This document shows positions 55,557-63,999 of a stretch of DNA of 64,000 nucleotides, in pieces. Where the stretch lies: NCBI GenBank assembly GCA_934229535.1, contig CAKQDS010000006.1, forward strand, positions 10,855 to 74,854, in the 5' to 3' direction. Below the pieces are notes generated by a model that saw nothing but the letters and a program-made list of their open reading frames with translations, was not told where the DNA came from and made no database searches. A program made the position numbers and the translations under genes. The stretch comes from an uncultured Anaeroplasmataceae bacterium (lineage in GTDB: Bacteria; Bacillota_I; Bacilli_A; Acholeplasmatales; Anaeroplasmataceae). Position 1 is the first letter of the stretch. Every line of letters begins with the position of its first letter.

Positions 55557-56951
55557 TCAATTTATTAAGGATAGAACATAATCTTTATCATTATGCATAA
55601 TTTGCATATTATTATAAATTATTTCTTCCTCATTACCCTTACCAAAAATCAATAATACATCATATTCCTTTAGTTTTTCAAATGCTTTCTTTATTGCTAA
55701 TTTTCTATCTAAAATTATCTCAAAATTATAATTTCCTTTTATTGCCTTTGCAATTTCTAAGCTATCTTCATTTCTAGGATTATCATCACATATAATTACC
55801 TCATCAGCATATTCATTTAATAAATCACCAATTTTAGGTCGCTTTTCCTTTTCTCTATTTCCACCAGCACCACCCACAGCGATTAAACGTCTTGGCGAAT
55901 CCTTCTTTAAAAATTCTAAGCATTTCTTAAGTGCGGCCGGATTATGTGCATAATCAATCACAATTTTATTATTTTTATATTTAATTAATTCCATTCTTCC
56001 ATTCAATGGCTTATATTTACTTAAAAATTTCTTAAAATCAAGCATATTAAAGCCTAAGCTTTTTAATGTAGTAATAAACGCTAAGACATTTATCGTAAAA
56101 AAATCACCATAAAAATTTGTTTTAAAGGTATAATCTTGAATTCTAAAGCTAAGACTTCCCTCAATATTATGAATATCAGTAGCCATTATATCAGCTTCGT
56201 TCTTTGTTCCATATGTGTAACAATCTATATCTAAATATTTGTAAAAATTTGAAAATTCTTCATCATCTGCATTTAAAATTGCTATACTATTCAATTTAAT
56301 AAAGGGAACCATTTTAGTGAATAAATATTCTTCTTTGTTTTTATGATAATCAAGATGATCAAGACCAAAGCTAGTAAACACTAAACGATAAAATGGAAGG
56401 CCAAGGGTTCGCATTTGACTAATTCCAATACTACTTATTTCCATAACAATATATTTATAACCTTTATGAATTGCATGTACAGCATGCTTATAGAATAAAG
56501 CTATATCAATTGTTGTATTTGATGTTTTATATGCTTCATCAGTATACAAAACGCCGTGTGTTCCAATCCAAAGTGATTTAATTTTCTTATAATTTAAAAA
56601 ATCACTAATTAATTTTGAGGTTGTACTTTTACCATTTGTTCCAACTACCCCTATTAGTTTTATATATCTAAAAACATAACTATAATAAGCCTTATAAAGC
56701 ATAGCCTTAGATGCCCTTATGTTATAAACCAAAACATAATTAATTAACGGATTATTTTTGATAATTCTGTCTTGATAAATTATTGTTTTGGCTCCTTTTG
56801 CTATTGCTATATTGATATCATCATTATTAATCGCAATAAAAACAGAACCACTAATAACCTCATTTACATTAGAAGTAATAAAACTAACACAGTGATTATA
56901 TAATACCTTTTTATGAATATAAGCCTTATTTAATATTGATTTAACCTTCAT
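55557..56951 (-). CDS. murE: UDP-MurNAc-tripeptide synthetase, mDAP-type (MurE)
   Basis: A 464-residue Mur ligase. ATP-binding VVGTNGKSTTSKLI, the KMVPFIKLNSIAILNADDEEF region, VIDYAHNPAALKK, and CDDNPRNEDSLE. DNPR in that position is the meso-diaminopimelate-recognising motif, so peptidoglycan is probably mDAP-type. GAGGTG lies before the ATG. It is the first gene of a three-gene murE-mraY-murD block, divergent from the DegV gene. The usual dcw neighbours (murG, ftsW, ftsZ) are not adjacent here. Confidence 0.92.
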   Translation of the reverse strand: MKVKSILNKAYIHKKVLYNHCVSFITSNVNEVISGSVFIAINNDDINIAIAKGAKTIIYQDRIIKNNPLINYVLVYNIRASKAMLYKAYYSYVFRYIKLIGVVGTNGKSTTSKLISDFLNYKKIKSLWIGTHGVLYTDEAYKTSNTTIDIALFYKHAVHAIHKGYKYIVMEISSIGISQMRTLGLPFYRLVFTSFGLDHLDYHKNKEEYLFTKMVPFIKLNSIAILNADDEEFSNFYKYLDIDCYTYGTKNEADIMATDIHNIEGSLSFRIQDYTFKTNFYGDFFTINVLAFITTLKSLGFNMLDFKKFLSKYKPLNGRMELIKYKNNKIVIDYAHNPAALKKCLEFLKKDSPRRLIAVGGAGGNREKEKRPKIGDLLNEYADEVIICDDNPRNEDSLEIAKAIKGNYNFEIILDRKLAIKKAFEKLKEYDVLLIFGKGNEEEIIYNNMQIMHNDKDYVLSLIN

Positions 56952-57056
56952 TAATATCTCACCTCTAGATAATATGCAATATTGAAAAATAAATATGTTA
57001 TTTTAACAATAAATATGGTAAAATATTAGTATCCTAGAAGAAACGGAGTTGTTATT

Positions 57057-57887
57057 ATGAAGTATCGTATTATTGCCGATAGTTCTTGTGACCTAACAAA
57101 CGATTATTATAAAGATGATGACATCGACTTTAAAGTTGCACCTCTTACAATCCATGTTAAGAATGAAGAATTTGTTGATAATGAAAATATTGACGTAGAT
57201 AGGATGCTTAAAGCTATGCATAGCTTTAATGGTAAATCGACAACATCATGTCCAGCACCTGGTGAATTTTTAAATTTATTTGATGATGATATACCTTATA
57301 AATTTTGTGTTACTATCTCAGGAAAAATGAGTGGAACATTTAATTGTGCCAATTTTGCAAAAAATCAGGTTGATTCTAAAGTTCATGTAATCGATTCTAA
57401 GGGAACTGCTGGATCCCTAATTCTAATCGTTAATGAGCTTATAAGACTAATAAAGCTTCAATTACCTTATGAAGAGATTTGTACAAAAATTGATGAATTT
57501 CGTGATCATTCAACATTGCTATTTATTTTAAGTGATTTTGATAATATGGTTAAAAACGGCCGAATGAGTAAATTCACCTCATTTGTAGCCACAACGCTTA
57601 AAATTAAGCCCCTTTGTATTGCTGATGATGGCGATATAAAGATAAAAGAAAAAATTAGAACAATGAAGGCTTGCCTTAAACGTCTTGTTGAAACAATTGG
57701 TGAATTTGGTTCTGATTTTAGTCAAAAGGAATGCATTATATCTCATTGTAAAAATGATGAGGACGCAATATTCTTAAAAAATGCAATTTGTGAAAAATAC
57801 AACTTTAAAAATGTATCTATTATGCCAATGCGTGGATTATGTTCATTTTATGCCTTAGAAAAAGGTATAACTGTAGCATTCGGATAA
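57057..57887 (+). CDS. DegV family fatty-acid-binding protein
   Basis: A 276-residue protein of normal length with the opening KYRIIADSSCDLTNDYYKD, the SGKMSGTFNCA motif whose Ser residues contact the fatty-acid carboxylate, and the TTLKIKPLCIADDGDIK segment. By family it binds fatty acids (FakB-type) for phosphorylation by a fatty acid kinase; no kinase gene is here. CGGAG is upstream of the ATG. TAAAAT at 57019-57024 with an extended TGG is a likely -10 box. Divergent from murE. Confidence 0.9.
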   Translation: MKYRIIADSSCDLTNDYYKDDDIDFKVAPLTIHVKNEEFVDNENIDVDRMLKAMHSFNGKSTTSCPAPGEFLNLFDDDIPYKFCVTISGKMSGTFNCANFAKNQVDSKVHVIDSKGTAGSLILIVNELIRLIKLQLPYEEICTKIDEFRDHSTLLFILSDFDNMVKNGRMSKFTSFVATTLKIKPLCIADDGDIKIKEKIRTMKACLKRLVETIGEFGSDFSQKECIISHCKNDEDAIFLKNAICEKYNFKNVSIMPMRGLCSFYALEKGITVAFG

Positions 57888-57892
57888 TAATT

Positions 57893-57920
57893 AGGGAGTA
57901 CCATTATGATACTCCCTTTA
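57893..57920 (+). terminator. Terminator of the DegV gene
   Basis: GGGAGTA and TACTCCC form a seven-base stem with a nine-base loop, followed by TTTAATTTTG. Confidence 0.85.
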
Positions 57921-57949
57921 ATTTTGTTTAAAATAAGCTTAAATACATT

Positions 57950-58824
57950 TTAATATTTTACATACTTTTGATTTTTACTATTTGGCTTATCTGGTATTGT
58001 CATTTTGATTAAGCCATTTTCGATTGCTGGATTCAAATATGTATTTCTCAATGTTTCTTTAGATTTAATATTTAATCTATTCATTAATTCATTTGCAGAA
58101 AGAGGAACATCAGGCTCCATAACTTCTAATAATTTATTAACTTGATTTGAAATATTGTTACTTTCTATTCTAACATTGCTTACAACCTCCAAAAGAGTTT
58201 GATTTATCATTTCAAGCATAAATTCAATAAAAGCATTCAAATTACCATTATTATTACATTCGTCTATTTTCTTATAATATTCATTTTGATATTTTTGAAT
58301 TTGCGATTCAATTGGTATATATTCGAAAATTTGATTCCACTTCATCAATAATACATTTTGCCACAAACGAGCTGTTCTACCATTTCCATCACTAAATGGA
58401 TGAATAAAAACAAATTCATAATGAAATACGCAAGATTTAATCAATAAGTGCGTTTCATGATCACTTTTCAACCAATCAAGTAAATCATTCATAAGCTGTG
58501 GTACTAAGCAATAAATATAACATTTTCTCCATTAAAAACACCTTCAGCCTGCTTACGATATTTACCACAATCATCAATCATTAAGTTTGTTATAATTTGG
58601 TTTGCAATTTTAAGATTTTCTTCTTTGTATCCATCAAATTCCTTTATCATTTCATAAGCTTTATAAGCATTTTTTACTTCTTGTATTTCCTTTATAGGAC
58701 CAATAACCTTCTTTCCAGCAATTATATCTCTTACCTCATTAAAAGATAATGAATTAGCCTCAATAACTAAAGATGAATAAATTGACTTTATTTTATTACT
58801 AATTGTAAATGCTGGTTTATACAT
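57950..58824 (-). pseudogene. Fic-family protein gene broken by a frameshift
   Basis: Two minus-strand frames together encode one Fic protein. The first (58824-58504, 106 residues) is the N-terminal part with the inhibitory-helix-like SSLVIEANSLS and ends at TAG after GENVIFIA. The second frame resumes immediately as LVPQLMNDLLDWL and continues through the intact catalytic motif HPFSDGNGRTARLW to a C-terminal winged-helix region (PLSANELMNRLNIKSKETL). The join lacks the usual Pro-rich turn, so a small deletion of 3n+1 bases is the likely cause. GAGGAGG precedes the first part; the second ATG (58492) has no ribosome-binding site. Fic enzymes transfer AMP to proteins. Probably inactive unless the ORF is corrected in other copies. 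Confidence 0.85.
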
Positions 58825-58912
58825 ATCAACAAACCTCCTCGTTTAATTATAACTTATTTAACCACTAAATACAGCATCTTACTTAAATCTTGCTTAATAT
58901 GTTGCTAAAAGC

Positions 58913-58940
58913 AAAAAAAAAGATAACCAAGAGGTTATCA
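58913..58940 (-). terminator. Terminator of the tRNA-Lys gene
   Basis: GATAACC and GGTTATC form a seven-base stem with a four-base loop; eight to nine T residues follow on the minus strand. Confidence 0.92.
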
Positions 58941-58952
58941 TAAAATTCAAAC

Positions 58953-59028
58953 TGGTGGACCCTTGGAGACTCGAACTCCAGACCCACTGATTAAGAGTCA
59001 GTTGCTCTACCAACTGAGCTAAGGGTCC
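58953..59028 (-). tRNA. tRNA-Lys (anticodon CUU)
   Basis: A 76-base tRNA with encoded CCA. Acceptor arms GGACCCT and AGGGTCC pair perfectly; the D arm (AGCTCAGTTGGTAGAGC), the anticodon stem ACTGA/TCAGT with loop CTCTTAA, and the T arm (GGAGTTCGAGTCTCC) are all visible. The anticodon CTT reads AAG codons for lysine. Confidence 0.97.
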
Positions 59029-59058
59029 AATTTGTTGCTATCTTTCCGACGCTCAATT

Positions 59059-59087
59059 ATTATAACATAGAACAAGGATAATAGCAA
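59059..59087 (-). promoter_or_regulatory. Promoter of the tRNA-Lys gene
   Basis: TTGCTA (59087-59082) and TATAAT (59064-59059) on the minus strand with a 17-base spacer, about 30 bases upstream of the tRNA. Confidence 0.75.
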
Positions 59088-59147
59088 GCACTTTTTTTAT
59101 TTTTTTCGACTTTTTTAAAAATTGTTAATTTTGAAATAAATTAGGCT

Positions 59148-59861
59148 CTAGTCAATTAGCATTTGCTTGTCAATTTTTTCTTCCTTTTTCAGATTAATAA
59201 AGAAATTATTAATAGGTGTATCAATATTATTTAATTCTGATACAAATAACTTACAAACCATCAGTGCACCTTCAAATACTAAATGAGAATGATCATCTAA
59301 ACCATTAGGATAATTAGGATAGATATTGGCTCCAAAAATCATATGATATTTTTTACTTGCTTCCTCACCAATCTTATTATAATGATTTAGTGTTAGCTCA
59401 TTTAAATCAACACATACATGTTTTGTTTTCTTACAAAAGCGAAGCATTGACTCGGGATATTCGCCATGAGAATTAATACAAACACCATTTATAAATTTAT
59501 GTCTGGTGATTGATGTTGCAAATAAAATATTTGCATTTCTTTTTTCTACTTCTTTTGCAAAATAATCTAAATTATCCACATAGGTTGTATAAGGATCTGT
59601 ATGACGTGCTTCATCATCCTTTTCATCATTATGACCAAACTGACATATAACTAAGTCGCCAGCATTTAATAAATCTAATATAAAGGAAAAACGTCCCTCA
59701 TCTATAAAGCTTTTGGTGCTTCTACCATTTTCAGCATAATCTCTAACTATAACATCGCTTTCGACAAACATGTTTAATAATTGTCCCCATCCAAGCTGAG
59801 GATATCTCAAATAATTATTAAAGCGCATTGTCGAATCACCAATCATATATATATGTCTCAT
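59148..59861 (-). CDS. SGNH/GDSL hydrolase, likely carbohydrate acetylesterase
   Basis: A 237-residue cytoplasmic-looking (no signal) SGNH hydrolase. The nucleophile Ser is in GDSTMRFNN, the Gly block in ENGRSTKSF, the Asn block in FGHNDEKDD, and the Asp-His pair in DDHSHLVFEGA. The pattern matches rhamnogalacturonan acetylesterase-type CE12 enzymes, which remove acetyl groups from pectin fragments; without a signal it would act on imported sugars. AGGAGG precedes the ATG, but that site directly follows the rpsU terminator T-run, so it may be expressed by read-through. Confidence 0.85.
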   Translation of the reverse strand: MRHIYMIGDSTMRFNNYLRYPQLGWGQLLNMFVESDVIVRDYAENGRSTKSFIDEGRFSFILDLLNAGDLVICQFGHNDEKDDEARHTDPYTTYVDNLDYFAKEVEKRNANILFATSITRHKFINGVCINSHGEYPESMLRFCKKTKHVCVDLNELTLNHYNKIGEEASKKYHMIFGANIYPNYPNGLDDHSHLVFEGALMVCKLFVSELNNIDTPINNFFINLKKEEKIDKQMLID

Positions 59862-59871
59862 TTTCCTCCTA

Positions 59872-59899
59872 AAAAAATTAAGAGGGATTAAAATCCCTC
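59872..59899 (-). terminator. Terminator of rpsU, abutting the hydrolase start
   Basis: GAGGGATT pairs with AATCCCTC (a tight loop) 12 bases after the rpsU stop, followed on the minus strand by TTAATTTTTTT and then at once by the hydrolase AGGAGG site. Confidence 0.8.
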
Positions 59900-59910
59900 A
59901 AATTTGAAAA

Positions 59911-60081
59911 TTAATATTTCTTTTTACGAGCCTCTTGACGTTTTTGTTTACGAACATCGCTAGGTTTTAGATAATATTGACGTTTCTTCGCCTCTTGAAG
60001 GTTTCCAGATTTAGACACTTCGCGCTTAAAACGACGTAATGCATCTTCAAGATTATCTTCTTTAACTATTGTCTTTGGCAT
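59911..60081 (-). CDS. rpsU: Ribosomal protein S21
   Basis: A 56-residue, very basic protein of standard length that assists initiation on the small ribosomal subunit. MPKTIVKEDNLEDALRRFKR opens it, followed by EVSKSGNLQEAKKRQYYLKPS and a tail of Arg/Lys residues. AAGGAGG lies upstream of the ATG at 60081. It is preceded by its own promoter and followed by a terminator. Confidence 0.95.
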   Translation of the reverse strand: MPKTIVKEDNLEDALRRFKREVSKSGNLQEAKKRQYYLKPSDVRKQKRQEARKKKY

Positions 60082-60115
60082 ACTAAGCCTCCTTCCAAGG
60101 ACGAATTCCTATGTT

Positions 60116-60144
60116 ATTATACAAAAAAATATGTCGTTTGTAAA
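60116..60144 (-). promoter_or_regulatory. Promoter of rpsU
   Basis: TTTACA (60144-60139) and TATAAT (60121-60116) on the minus strand with a 17-base spacer. Confidence 0.75.
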
Positions 60145-60182
60145 GCATTATTTTTACATTTTTTCATAATTTTTTCGTTTTT

Positions 60183-62030
60183 TTAATCTAATTCAATTTT
60201 TCCTGTATATAATTGATAATATACACCTTTTTTATCTAATAAATCATCATGTGTGCCTCTTTCAATTATAACACCATGATCTAATACCATAATCGCATTA
60301 GCATTTTTAATTGTTGATAATCTATGAGCTATAACAAAAACTGTTCTTCCACACATAAGCATGTCCATACCTTTTTCAATTAAGCTTTCTGTTCTAGTAT
60401 CAATTGATGATGTTGCTTCATCTAAAATTAATACAGGGCTATTCGCAATAGCCGCTCTGGCAATTGAAAGAAGCTGACGTTGTCCTTGACTTAAATTACC
60501 GCCATCTGCTCGTACAATTGTATCATAACCATTTGGCAAACGTCTTATGAAGCTATCAGCATTTGCGAGCTTAGCAGCTTCAATTACTTCCTCATCAGTT
60601 GCCTCTAGTCTACCATATTTTATATTATCCTTTATACTACCAGTAAACAAGGTTGTATCCTGTAAAACAATTCCTAAGGAATGTCTTAAATCATCCTTGC
60701 AAATATCACGAATATCAATACCATCATAAGTAATTGTGCCTGAATTAATTTCATAAAATCTATTAATTAAATTAGTAATTGTTGTTTTTCCTGCTCCAGT
60801 TGATCCTACAAATGCTATCTTATGTCCTGGCTTTGCATATAGACTTAAATCCTTTAGAACTGGTTTTCCTGGTATATATGAAAAATCAACATTATAAAAT
60901 CTTACATCACCTTTTAAAGGAATAATTGCTCCATCAGGCTTCTGCCAAGCCCAATTATTTGTTTTAACACTTGTAACTTCACTGTTTTCATCAATGTTAA
61001 CTAATCTAACATTACCATTATCAATCTCTATATCTTCGTTCATCAGCTTAAAAATACGTTCAGCGCCTGCCAATCCATTCAATAATAAATTTGATTGTTG
61101 AGTAAATTGATTAATTGGTAATGCTGTTTGTCTTACTAAAACTAAATATGACGCAATTCCTCCAGGCGTTAACGAAATGATATTAATATTGCCAAGTGCT
61201 ATTATACCGCCAAGAATTGCAACAATTGCATAGTTTATATAAGAAATTGAAACAACCATTGGCACCATTGAAAACGAATAGCGTAGTGCTTCATAGCCAG
61301 CATTCTTAAGTTTAATATTTTCTTCATGAAATTTATTTATATTTTCATTTTCATGATTGAATACCTTTACAACCTTTTGACCTGAAATTGATTCCTCAAC
61401 AAATCCATTTACTCTACCCATAACCATTTGTTGCTCATTAAAGGCTTTTTTGCTTCGCTTTGAAGCATATATTATATAGCTGCCCATTATAATGTAAAAT
61501 ACAACACAAATAAGAGATAATAACCAATTAATAATAAATATAACAATAAATAATCCAACAATTTGAATGAAATTTGATATCATCATTGCAAAGGCATTAT
61601 TCATAGCATCACCCAAGGCATCGACATCATTAGTATAATTACTCATTATTTCACCATGAGTTTTAGAATCAAAATAAGATAAAGGGAGCTTTTCCATATG
61701 AATAAACATATCATTTCGCATTTCAAAAATAATCTTTTGAGCCAAATAAATCATTGTTTGAGTATAGCCAAGCGTAGATAATACTCCTACTCCATATATA
61801 GAAACCTCAATTAAAATAGCCTGCCATAAGGAATTATATTTTGTGCCTTCGGCATAATCATCAATAATGGGACCAAGCATATAAGTTCCCAGTAAATTTG
61901 CAAGGCCAGATGTCGTAACTAATATCGCAACAATTAGTAATAAAAGCTTATGCTTACCCATATAGCTTAAAAGCTGTTTAACTGTTTTTTTTAGATTATC
62001 TGGTCTTTTTCTAACTCCAACTGCAGCCAT
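60183..62030 (-). CDS. ABC exporter half-transporter, canonical ATP site subunit
   Basis: A 615-residue transmembrane-domain/ATPase fusion. About six membrane spans fill residues 20-320; the ATPase has Walker A GSTGAGKTT, signature LSQGQRQ, Walker B LILDEATSSID with the catalytic Glu, and the switch His in VIAHRLST. It is the partner of the half-transporter encoded just upstream, whose stop it overlaps by one base (TAATG); GGGAGTG is the ribosome-binding site. Such heterodimers export drugs, lipids or peptides. Confidence 0.93.
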   Translation of the reverse strand: MAAVGVRKRPDNLKKTVKQLLSYMGKHKLLLLIVAILVTTSGLANLLGTYMLGPIIDDYAEGTKYNSLWQAILIEVSIYGVGVLSTLGYTQTMIYLAQKIIFEMRNDMFIHMEKLPLSYFDSKTHGEIMSNYTNDVDALGDAMNNAFAMMISNFIQIVGLFIVIFIINWLLSLICVVFYIIMGSYIIYASKRSKKAFNEQQMVMGRVNGFVEESISGQKVVKVFNHENENINKFHEENIKLKNAGYEALRYSFSMVPMVVSISYINYAIVAILGGIIALGNINIISLTPGGIASYLVLVRQTALPINQFTQQSNLLLNGLAGAERIFKLMNEDIEIDNGNVRLVNIDENSEVTSVKTNNWAWQKPDGAIIPLKGDVRFYNVDFSYIPGKPVLKDLSLYAKPGHKIAFVGSTGAGKTTITNLINRFYEINSGTITYDGIDIRDICKDDLRHSLGIVLQDTTLFTGSIKDNIKYGRLEATDEEVIEAAKLANADSFIRRLPNGYDTIVRADGGNLSQGQRQLLSIARAAIANSPVLILDEATSSIDTRTESLIEKGMDMLMCGRTVFVIAHRLSTIKNANAIMVLDHGVIIERGTHDDLLDKKGVYYQLYTGKIELD

Positions 62031-63754
62031 TATCTCACTCCCTTCATTTGAGCATAATATAATTCCTTATAAATATTACATCTTTGTAACAATTCATCAC
62101 TCGTACCAACATCAACAATTTTACCATTATCCATAATAATTATTCTATCAGCATCAATAACAGATGTAATTCTTTGAGCTATAACAATATTTGTAATACC
62201 CTTAATTGCTCGAATTTGTCGCATTATTTTTCTTTCAGTTTCCATATCACAGGCTGAGGTTGAATCATCAAATATTATTATTTTAGGATTTTTTAATAGT
62301 GCTCTAGCAATACAAAGTCTTTGCTTTTGACCACCAGAAACATTAACACCGCCTTGACCCAAATCATAATCTAATCCACCAATTCTATCTAAAAATTCAT
62401 CCACACAAGCAATTTTACATACCTCTAATAATTCCTCATCACTTGCATTTTTATTTCCCCATAATAGATTATCTCTAATACTTCCACTGAATAATACATT
62501 ATTTTGTAATACTATTGCAACATTATCACGAAGAACAGTTAGATCATAATTTTTAACATTAATATCATCAACCATTACGCTACCATTATTAACATCATAT
62601 AATCTACAAATTAATGACACAAGAGTTGATTTCGAAGCTCCTGTACCTCCAAGTATGCCGATACTTTCTCCTGCATTAATATGAATATCAATATCATCAA
62701 GAACATTTTCTCCAGTTCCTAATCTATATTTAAAGAATACGTGATTAAAGTCAATTTTTCCACTTCCAATAGTCATTATTGGATCATCAATATTTTTAAT
62801 TGTAGGCTCTTCATTAAAAATTTCATTCAATCTTTTACTAGAGGCGAAGCTTCTATTAATTAATAAAAATGCATTAGATATCATCATTAACGAATTTACT
62901 ACTTGCATAATATATGACATCATTGCTGATAAGCTTCCAACCTCCAAACTATTATTATGAACTAATTTTGTTCCAAAATACAAAATTAAAACTGTTACAC
63001 TATACATTACAAGCTGAAATGCAGGCTGATTTAATTGAGCAATTCTAAATGTCGATTTACTTGTATGCATTACTGCATCATTAGCTGTTGTAAATTTTTC
63101 CTCCTCATGTTCTTCCCTAACGTATGCTTTAACAGTTCTTATAGCTGAAACATTTTCACGAACTACACCATTAAGTGAATCAATATTTGTCTGTAGCACA
63201 TTGTATTTTGGTGCTGTCTTTCTTATAATCAAGAACAAAATTAAAGCCAAAACAGGAATAAAAACAATAAATACCCATGCTACCTTTGGTGCCAAAATAA
63301 ATGACAATACAACTCCCATAATAAGCATTAATGGTGCTCTACATAAAGGACGCATTCCTCCAGCAATAGTATTTTGCATAACGTTGACATCATTTATAAC
63401 TCTTGTAATTAAAGAGGTTGTTTGAAAATGGTCCAAATTAGAAAAAGAATAGCTTTGAATTTTTTTAAAAGCTTCCTCACGAAGAGTAAATGAAAAATTA
63501 GTCACCATTTTAGCATTAGCTTTGGAATATAAATGGCCTAGAACTAATGATAAAATAGCACATATAATTATCTCACCACCAGAAATATAAATTTGTCTCA
63601 TATCATGTAATTTAATTCCCTTATCAATTATATCCTTCATAAAAAAAGGAATTAAAAGTTCAAAAAAAGTTTCAAAAACAATTAATAAAAGTGTAATTAT
63701 AAAATATTTTTTAAACTTAAATAAATACTTAAGAATTTGCTTTAAATCTTTCAT
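62030..63754 (-). CDS. ABC exporter half-transporter, degenerate ATP site subunit
   Basis: A 574-residue transmembrane/ATPase fusion with about six spans in residues 15-310. The signature VSGGQKQRL is intact, but the ATPase is degenerate: Walker A reads GGTGASKST (Ser where Gly normally precedes Lys), and after Walker B the catalytic Glu is Asp (IIIFDDSTSACD). The switch His is replaced in NIVIAQRIT (Gln instead of His). One dead ATP site is typical of heterodimeric exporters such as TM287/288 and BmrCD. The start at 63754 follows AGAGGTG; the longer reading from 63769 has none. Confidence 0.93.
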   Translation of the reverse strand: MKDLKQILKYLFKFKKYFIITLLLIVFETFFELLIPFFMKDIIDKGIKLHDMRQIYISGGEIIICAILSLVLGHLYSKANAKMVTNFSFTLREEAFKKIQSYSFSNLDHFQTTSLITRVINDVNVMQNTIAGGMRPLCRAPLMLIMGVVLSFILAPKVAWVFIVFIPVLALILFLIIRKTAPKYNVLQTNIDSLNGVVRENVSAIRTVKAYVREEHEEEKFTTANDAVMHTSKSTFRIAQLNQPAFQLVMYSVTVLILYFGTKLVHNNSLEVGSLSAMMSYIMQVVNSLMMISNAFLLINRSFASSKRLNEIFNEEPTIKNIDDPIMTIGSGKIDFNHVFFKYRLGTGENVLDDIDIHINAGESIGILGGTGASKSTLVSLICRLYDVNNGSVMVDDINVKNYDLTVLRDNVAIVLQNNVLFSGSIRDNLLWGNKNASDEELLEVCKIACVDEFLDRIGGLDYDLGQGGVNVSGGQKQRLCIARALLKNPKIIIFDDSTSACDMETERKIMRQIRAIKGITNIVIAQRITSVIDADRIIIMDNGKIVDVGTSDELLQRCNIYKELYYAQMKGVR

Positions 63755-63776
63755 TATTTCACCTCTCAAAGCAAAT

Positions 63777-63802
63777 AAAATCTCTATTTATTTAGAGATT
63801 TT
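63777..63802 (-). other. Hairpin in the ABC exporter leader
   Basis: AAATCTCTA and TAGAGATTT form a nine-base stem with a six-base loop, followed on the minus strand by TTTTATTTG, between the promoter and the ribosome-binding site. It may act as a weak attenuator. Confidence 0.45.
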
Positions 63803-63814
63803 TATCACTTGTTT

Positions 63815-63842
63815 ATTATACATCATTTTTTATTATCGTCAA
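63815..63842 (-). promoter_or_regulatory. Promoter of the ABC exporter operon
   Basis: TTGACG (63842-63837) and TATAAT (63820-63815) on the minus strand with a 16-base spacer. Confidence 0.7.
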
Positions 63843-63967
63843 GACAAAACGTGGCCAAAAATACCCTCATTAGATATTTCATCAATATGAACTAATTTAC
63901 ATTGCTTCAAATTCTTTTCATCATAACGGGTTTTCGACAGCAAGATAACAAAATTTTAGTTAAAAAT

Positions 63968-63999
63968 GAGGAGTTTATATACTACGTATATAATTCCTC
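63968..63999 (-). terminator. Terminator of a minus-strand gene lying beyond the window
   Basis: A near-perfect palindrome of about 14 bases per arm (GAGGA...TCCTC outside, ATATAC/GTATAT inside) with a three-base turn, followed on the minus strand by ATTTTTA. Confidence 0.6.

Noticed and set aside
58484..58510. Programmed ribosomal frameshift in fic
   Set aside because: No slippery heptamer or downstream pseudoknot is evident, and the conserved Pro-rich turn is missing at the join, which fits a deletion better.
63839..63943. A 34-codon minus-strand frame (TTG start, KTRYDEKNLKQC, ending FGHVLS)
   Set aside because: No ribosome-binding site and no ATG; bounded by an in-frame stop upstream, and its own stop overlaps the exporter -35 box. 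It may be a gene remnant or chance.
63926..63945. TTTTCGACAG on the plus strand, resembling the 5' region of tmRNA
   Set aside because: No matching tRNA-like ends or tag frame nearby; only a short chance match.
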